Below are positions 62,089 through 64,000 of a stretch of 64,000 nt of DNA, piece after piece. The notes below the pieces were generated by a model that saw only the letters and a list, made by a program, of their open reading frames with translations, did not search any database and had not been told where the DNA came from. The DNA is taken from the NCBI GenBank assembly GCA_021648845.1, contig JAKJHY010000018.1:1-64000 (forward strand), written 5' to 3'. A program made the translations under genes and the position numbers. Source of the DNA: Mycobacterium sp. MBM. Lineage in GTDB: Bacteria > Actinomycetota > Actinomycetes > Mycobacteriales > Mycobacteriaceae. Each line of letters opens with the position of its first letter. Positions within the stretch are counted from its first letter, which is position 1.

Positions 62089-64000
62089 GTGGCACAGGAC
62101 GTGCTGACCGACCTCACGAAGGTCCGCAACATCGGCATCATGGCGCACATCGACGCCGGTAAGACGACGACGACCGAGCGCATCCTCTTCTACACCGGTA
62201 TCAGCTACAAGATCGGTGAGGTGCACGACGGCGCCGCCACGATGGACTGGATGGAGCAGGAGCAGGAGCGGGGTATCACCATCACCTCGGCCGCCACCAC
62301 CTGTTTCTGGAACGACAACCAGATCAACATCATCGACACCCCCGGCCACGTCGACTTCACCGTCGAGGTGGAGCGCTCGCTGCGCGTGCTCGACGGTGCC
62401 GTCGCGGTCTTCGACGGCAAGGAAGGTGTCGAGCCGCAGTCCGAGCAGGTCTGGCGCCAGGCCGACAAGTACGACGTCCCGCGCATCTGCTTCGTCAACA
62501 AGATGGACAAGCTGGGCGCCGACTTCTACTTCTCGGTGCAGACCATGAAGGACCGCCTGGGCGCCAACGTCATCCCGATCCAGCTGCCGATCGGCTCCGA
62601 AGGTGACTTCGAGGGCGTCGTCGACCTGGTCGAGATGAAGGCCAAGGTCTGGAGCGGTGAGACCAAGCTCGGCGAGAAGTACGAGACCGTCGATATCCCG
62701 GCCGACCTGCAGGAGAAGGCCGAGGAATACCGCACCGCCATGATCGAGGCCGTCGCCGAGACCGACGACGACCTGATGGAGAAGTACCTGGGCGGCGAAG
62801 AGCTGACGATCGACGAGATCAAGGCCGGTCTGCGCAAGCTGACCATCACCTCGGCGGCCTATCCGGTGCTGTGCGGTTCGGCGTTCAAGAACAAGGGCGT
62901 GCAGCCCATGCTCGACGCCGTGATCGACTACCTGCCCAACCCGCTGGATGTGCCGGCCGCCGAGGGACATGTCCCGAACAAGGAAGACGAGATCATCTCT
63001 CGTAAGCCTTCCGCGGACGAGCCGTTCTCCGGGCTGGCCTTCAAGGTCGCCACGCACCCGTTCTTCGGCAAGCTGACTTACGTCCGGGTGTACTCGGGCA
63101 AGGTCGACTCCGGTGCCCAGGTCATCAACTCGACCAAGGGCAAGAAGGAGCGCCTGGGCAAGCTGTTCCAGATGCACTCCAACAAGGAGAACCCGGTGGA
63201 CACGGCGTCGGCCGGTCACATCTACGCGGTCATCGGCCTCAAGGACACCACCACCGGTGACACCTTGAGCGATCCGAACAACCAGATCGTGCTGGAGTCG
63301 ATGACCTTCCCGGATCCGGTCATCGAGGTTGCCATCGAGCCCAAGACCAAGAGCGACCAGGAGAAGCTGGGCACGGCCATCCAGAAGCTGGCCGAAGAGG
63401 ACCCGACCTTCAAGGTGCACCTGGACCAGGACACCGGCCAGACCGTCATCGGCGGTATGGGCGAGCTGCACCTGGACATCCTGGTCGACCGGATGCGTCG
63501 CGAGTTCAAGGTCGAGGCCAATGTCGGTAAGCCCCAGGTGGCCTACCGCGAGACCATCCGCCGCCCGGCGACCAACGTCGAGTTCACCCACAAGAAGCAG
63601 ACGGGTGGCTCCGGCCAGTTCGCCAAGGTCATCATCAACCTGGAGCCGTTCGTCGGCGAGGACGGTGCGACCTACGAGTTCGAGAACAAGGTCACCGGTG
63701 GCCGCATCCCGCGCGAGTACATCCCGTCGGTGGATGCCGGTGCGCAGGACGCGATGCAGTACGGCGTGCTCGCCGGCTACCCGCTGGTGAACGTGAAGGT
63801 CACCCTGCTCGACGGTGCCTACCACGACGTCGACTCGTCGGAAATGGCCTTCAAGGTGGCCGGTTCCCAGGTTCTGAAGAAGGCCGCGCAGCAGGCGCAG
63901 CCGGTGATCCTGGAACCGATCATGGCTGTCGAGGTCACCACGCCCGAGGATTACATGGGCGACGTGATCGGCGACTTGAACTCCCGCCGTGGTCAGATCC
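62089..64000 (+). CDS. fusA: Elongation factor G, 3' end beyond the window
   Basis: GTG at 62089, preceded by GTGGGAATTTAGCC, opens a frame that runs to the window end (637 complete codons of about 700). Seen are G1 IMAHIDAGKTTTTERI (residues 17-32), G2 ERGITITSAATTCFW, G3 DTPGHVDFTVEVERS, G4 FVNKMDKLGAD, and domain IV/V parts such as GGMGELHLDILVDRMRREF and GGRIPREYIPSVDAGAQDAM. EF-G drives translocation and, with RRF, ribosome recycling. It is the third gene of the rpsL operon; tuf probably follows outside the window. Confidence 0.97.
   Translation, partial: MAQDVLTDLTKVRNIGIMAHIDAGKTTTTERILFYTGISYKIGEVHDGAATMDWMEQEQERGITITSAATTCFWNDNQINIIDTPGHVDFTVEVERSLRVLDGAVAVFDGKEGVEPQSEQVWRQADKYDVPRICFVNKMDKLGADFYFSVQTMKDRLGANVIPIQLPIGSEGDFEGVVDLVEMKAKVWSGETKLGEKYETVDIPADLQEKAEEYRTAMIEAVAETDDDLMEKYLGGEELTIDEIKAGLRKLTITSAAYPVLCGSAFKNKGVQPMLDAVIDYLPNPLDVPAAEGHVPNKEDEIISRKPSADEPFSGLAFKVATHPFFGKLTYVRVYSGKVDSGAQVINSTKGKKERLGKLFQMHSNKENPVDTASAGHIYAVIGLKDTTTGDTLSDPNNQIVLESMTFPDPVIEVAIEPKTKSDQEKLGTAIQKLAEEDPTFKVHLDQDTGQTVIGGMGELHLDILVDRMRREFKVEANVGKPQVAYRETIRRPATNVEFTHKKQTGGSGQFAKVIINLEPFVGEDGATYEFENKVTGGRIPREYIPSVDAGAQDAMQYGVLAGYPLVNVKVTLLDGAYHDVDSSEMAFKVAGSQVLKKAAQQAQPVILEPIMAVEVTTPEDYMGDVIGDLNSRRGQI

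Noticed and set aside
62083..63825. A 580-codon open frame antisense to fusA
   Set aside because: fusA has all G motifs on the plus strand; the antisense product has no recognisable domain.

Overview
The window is a piece of a GC-rich mycobacterial chromosome, most likely a rapid grower (Mycolicibacterium type). Evidence includes mycolic-acid methyltransferases, an Mkl/MceG ATPase, mycothiol-type DinB proteins, DUF3060 and DUF3558 lipoproteins, many probable leaderless starts, and a gene order matching the M. tuberculosis segment from the mmaA genes through rplJ-rplL, mkl, rpoB-rpoC, nfo, fadE8-echA4-echA5 to rpsL-rpsG-fusA.

Layout. 1-4450: a short Wzz-like protein, a DUF4012 protein, a small secreted protein and a membrane-anchored EEP-family phosphatase/nuclease. 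4463-6921: two mycolate methyltransferases and a small membrane protein. 6998-9488: an overlapping ArsR-SulP-MarR operon with a palindromic operator. 9494-16630: LipG, an ABC1 kinase, an MpaB-like protein with a divergent TetR, an AbiEi/DUF559-like protein, two DinB proteins and a divergent WYL regulator. 16733-22337: an alpha-mannosidase, a small protein at the 'fabD2' position that does not look like FabD, and a ROK sugar kinase. 22344-34260: aldehyde dehydrogenase, L10 leader, rplJ-rplL, mkl and rpoB-rpoC. 34278-41815: a mycothiol-type protein, a remnant of a Na/Ca antiporter, a small 51-residue gene, nfo, a PAP2 protein, a cupin and fadE8-echA4-paaX-echA5. 41827-44509: small exported proteins, including a D-Ala-D-Ala dipeptidase between two DUF3060 proteins. 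60903-64000: rpsL-rpsG-fusA, with fusA cut by the window end.

The accessory part is 45124-60571. It is flanked by a 249-bp direct repeat (44875-45123 and 60572-60820, one mismatch), which is the 3' part of a TetR gene. The full TetR gene is at the left end and a 5'-truncated copy lies next to rpsL. In M. tuberculosis the TetR gene sits directly before rpsL, so I infer that about 15.4 kb was inserted here. No integrase or transposase is visible.

The insert carries a tightly packed ten-gene operon (45322-54703). It encodes an FtsK/SpoIIIE-like ATPase with one active and apparently two degenerate RecA-like domains, a tail-anchored coiled-coil protein, a 588-residue membrane protein, a Ycf46-like AAA+ ATPase, two small helical proteins related to each other, and several proteins I do not recognise. 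Next to it are a pseudokinase-NagZ fusion, a Tat-type lipoprotein amidase, and three single-pass membrane proteins, all with the same cytoplasmic tail motif (QPMF...YPxIG). The parts recall a type VII secretion locus (motor ATPase, AAA+ chaperone, paired small helical proteins) without having any recognisable Ecc or WXG100 protein. I consider this the best candidate for an undescribed system, possibly a cell-envelope translocation machine coupled to peptidoglycan cleavage. That function is inference.
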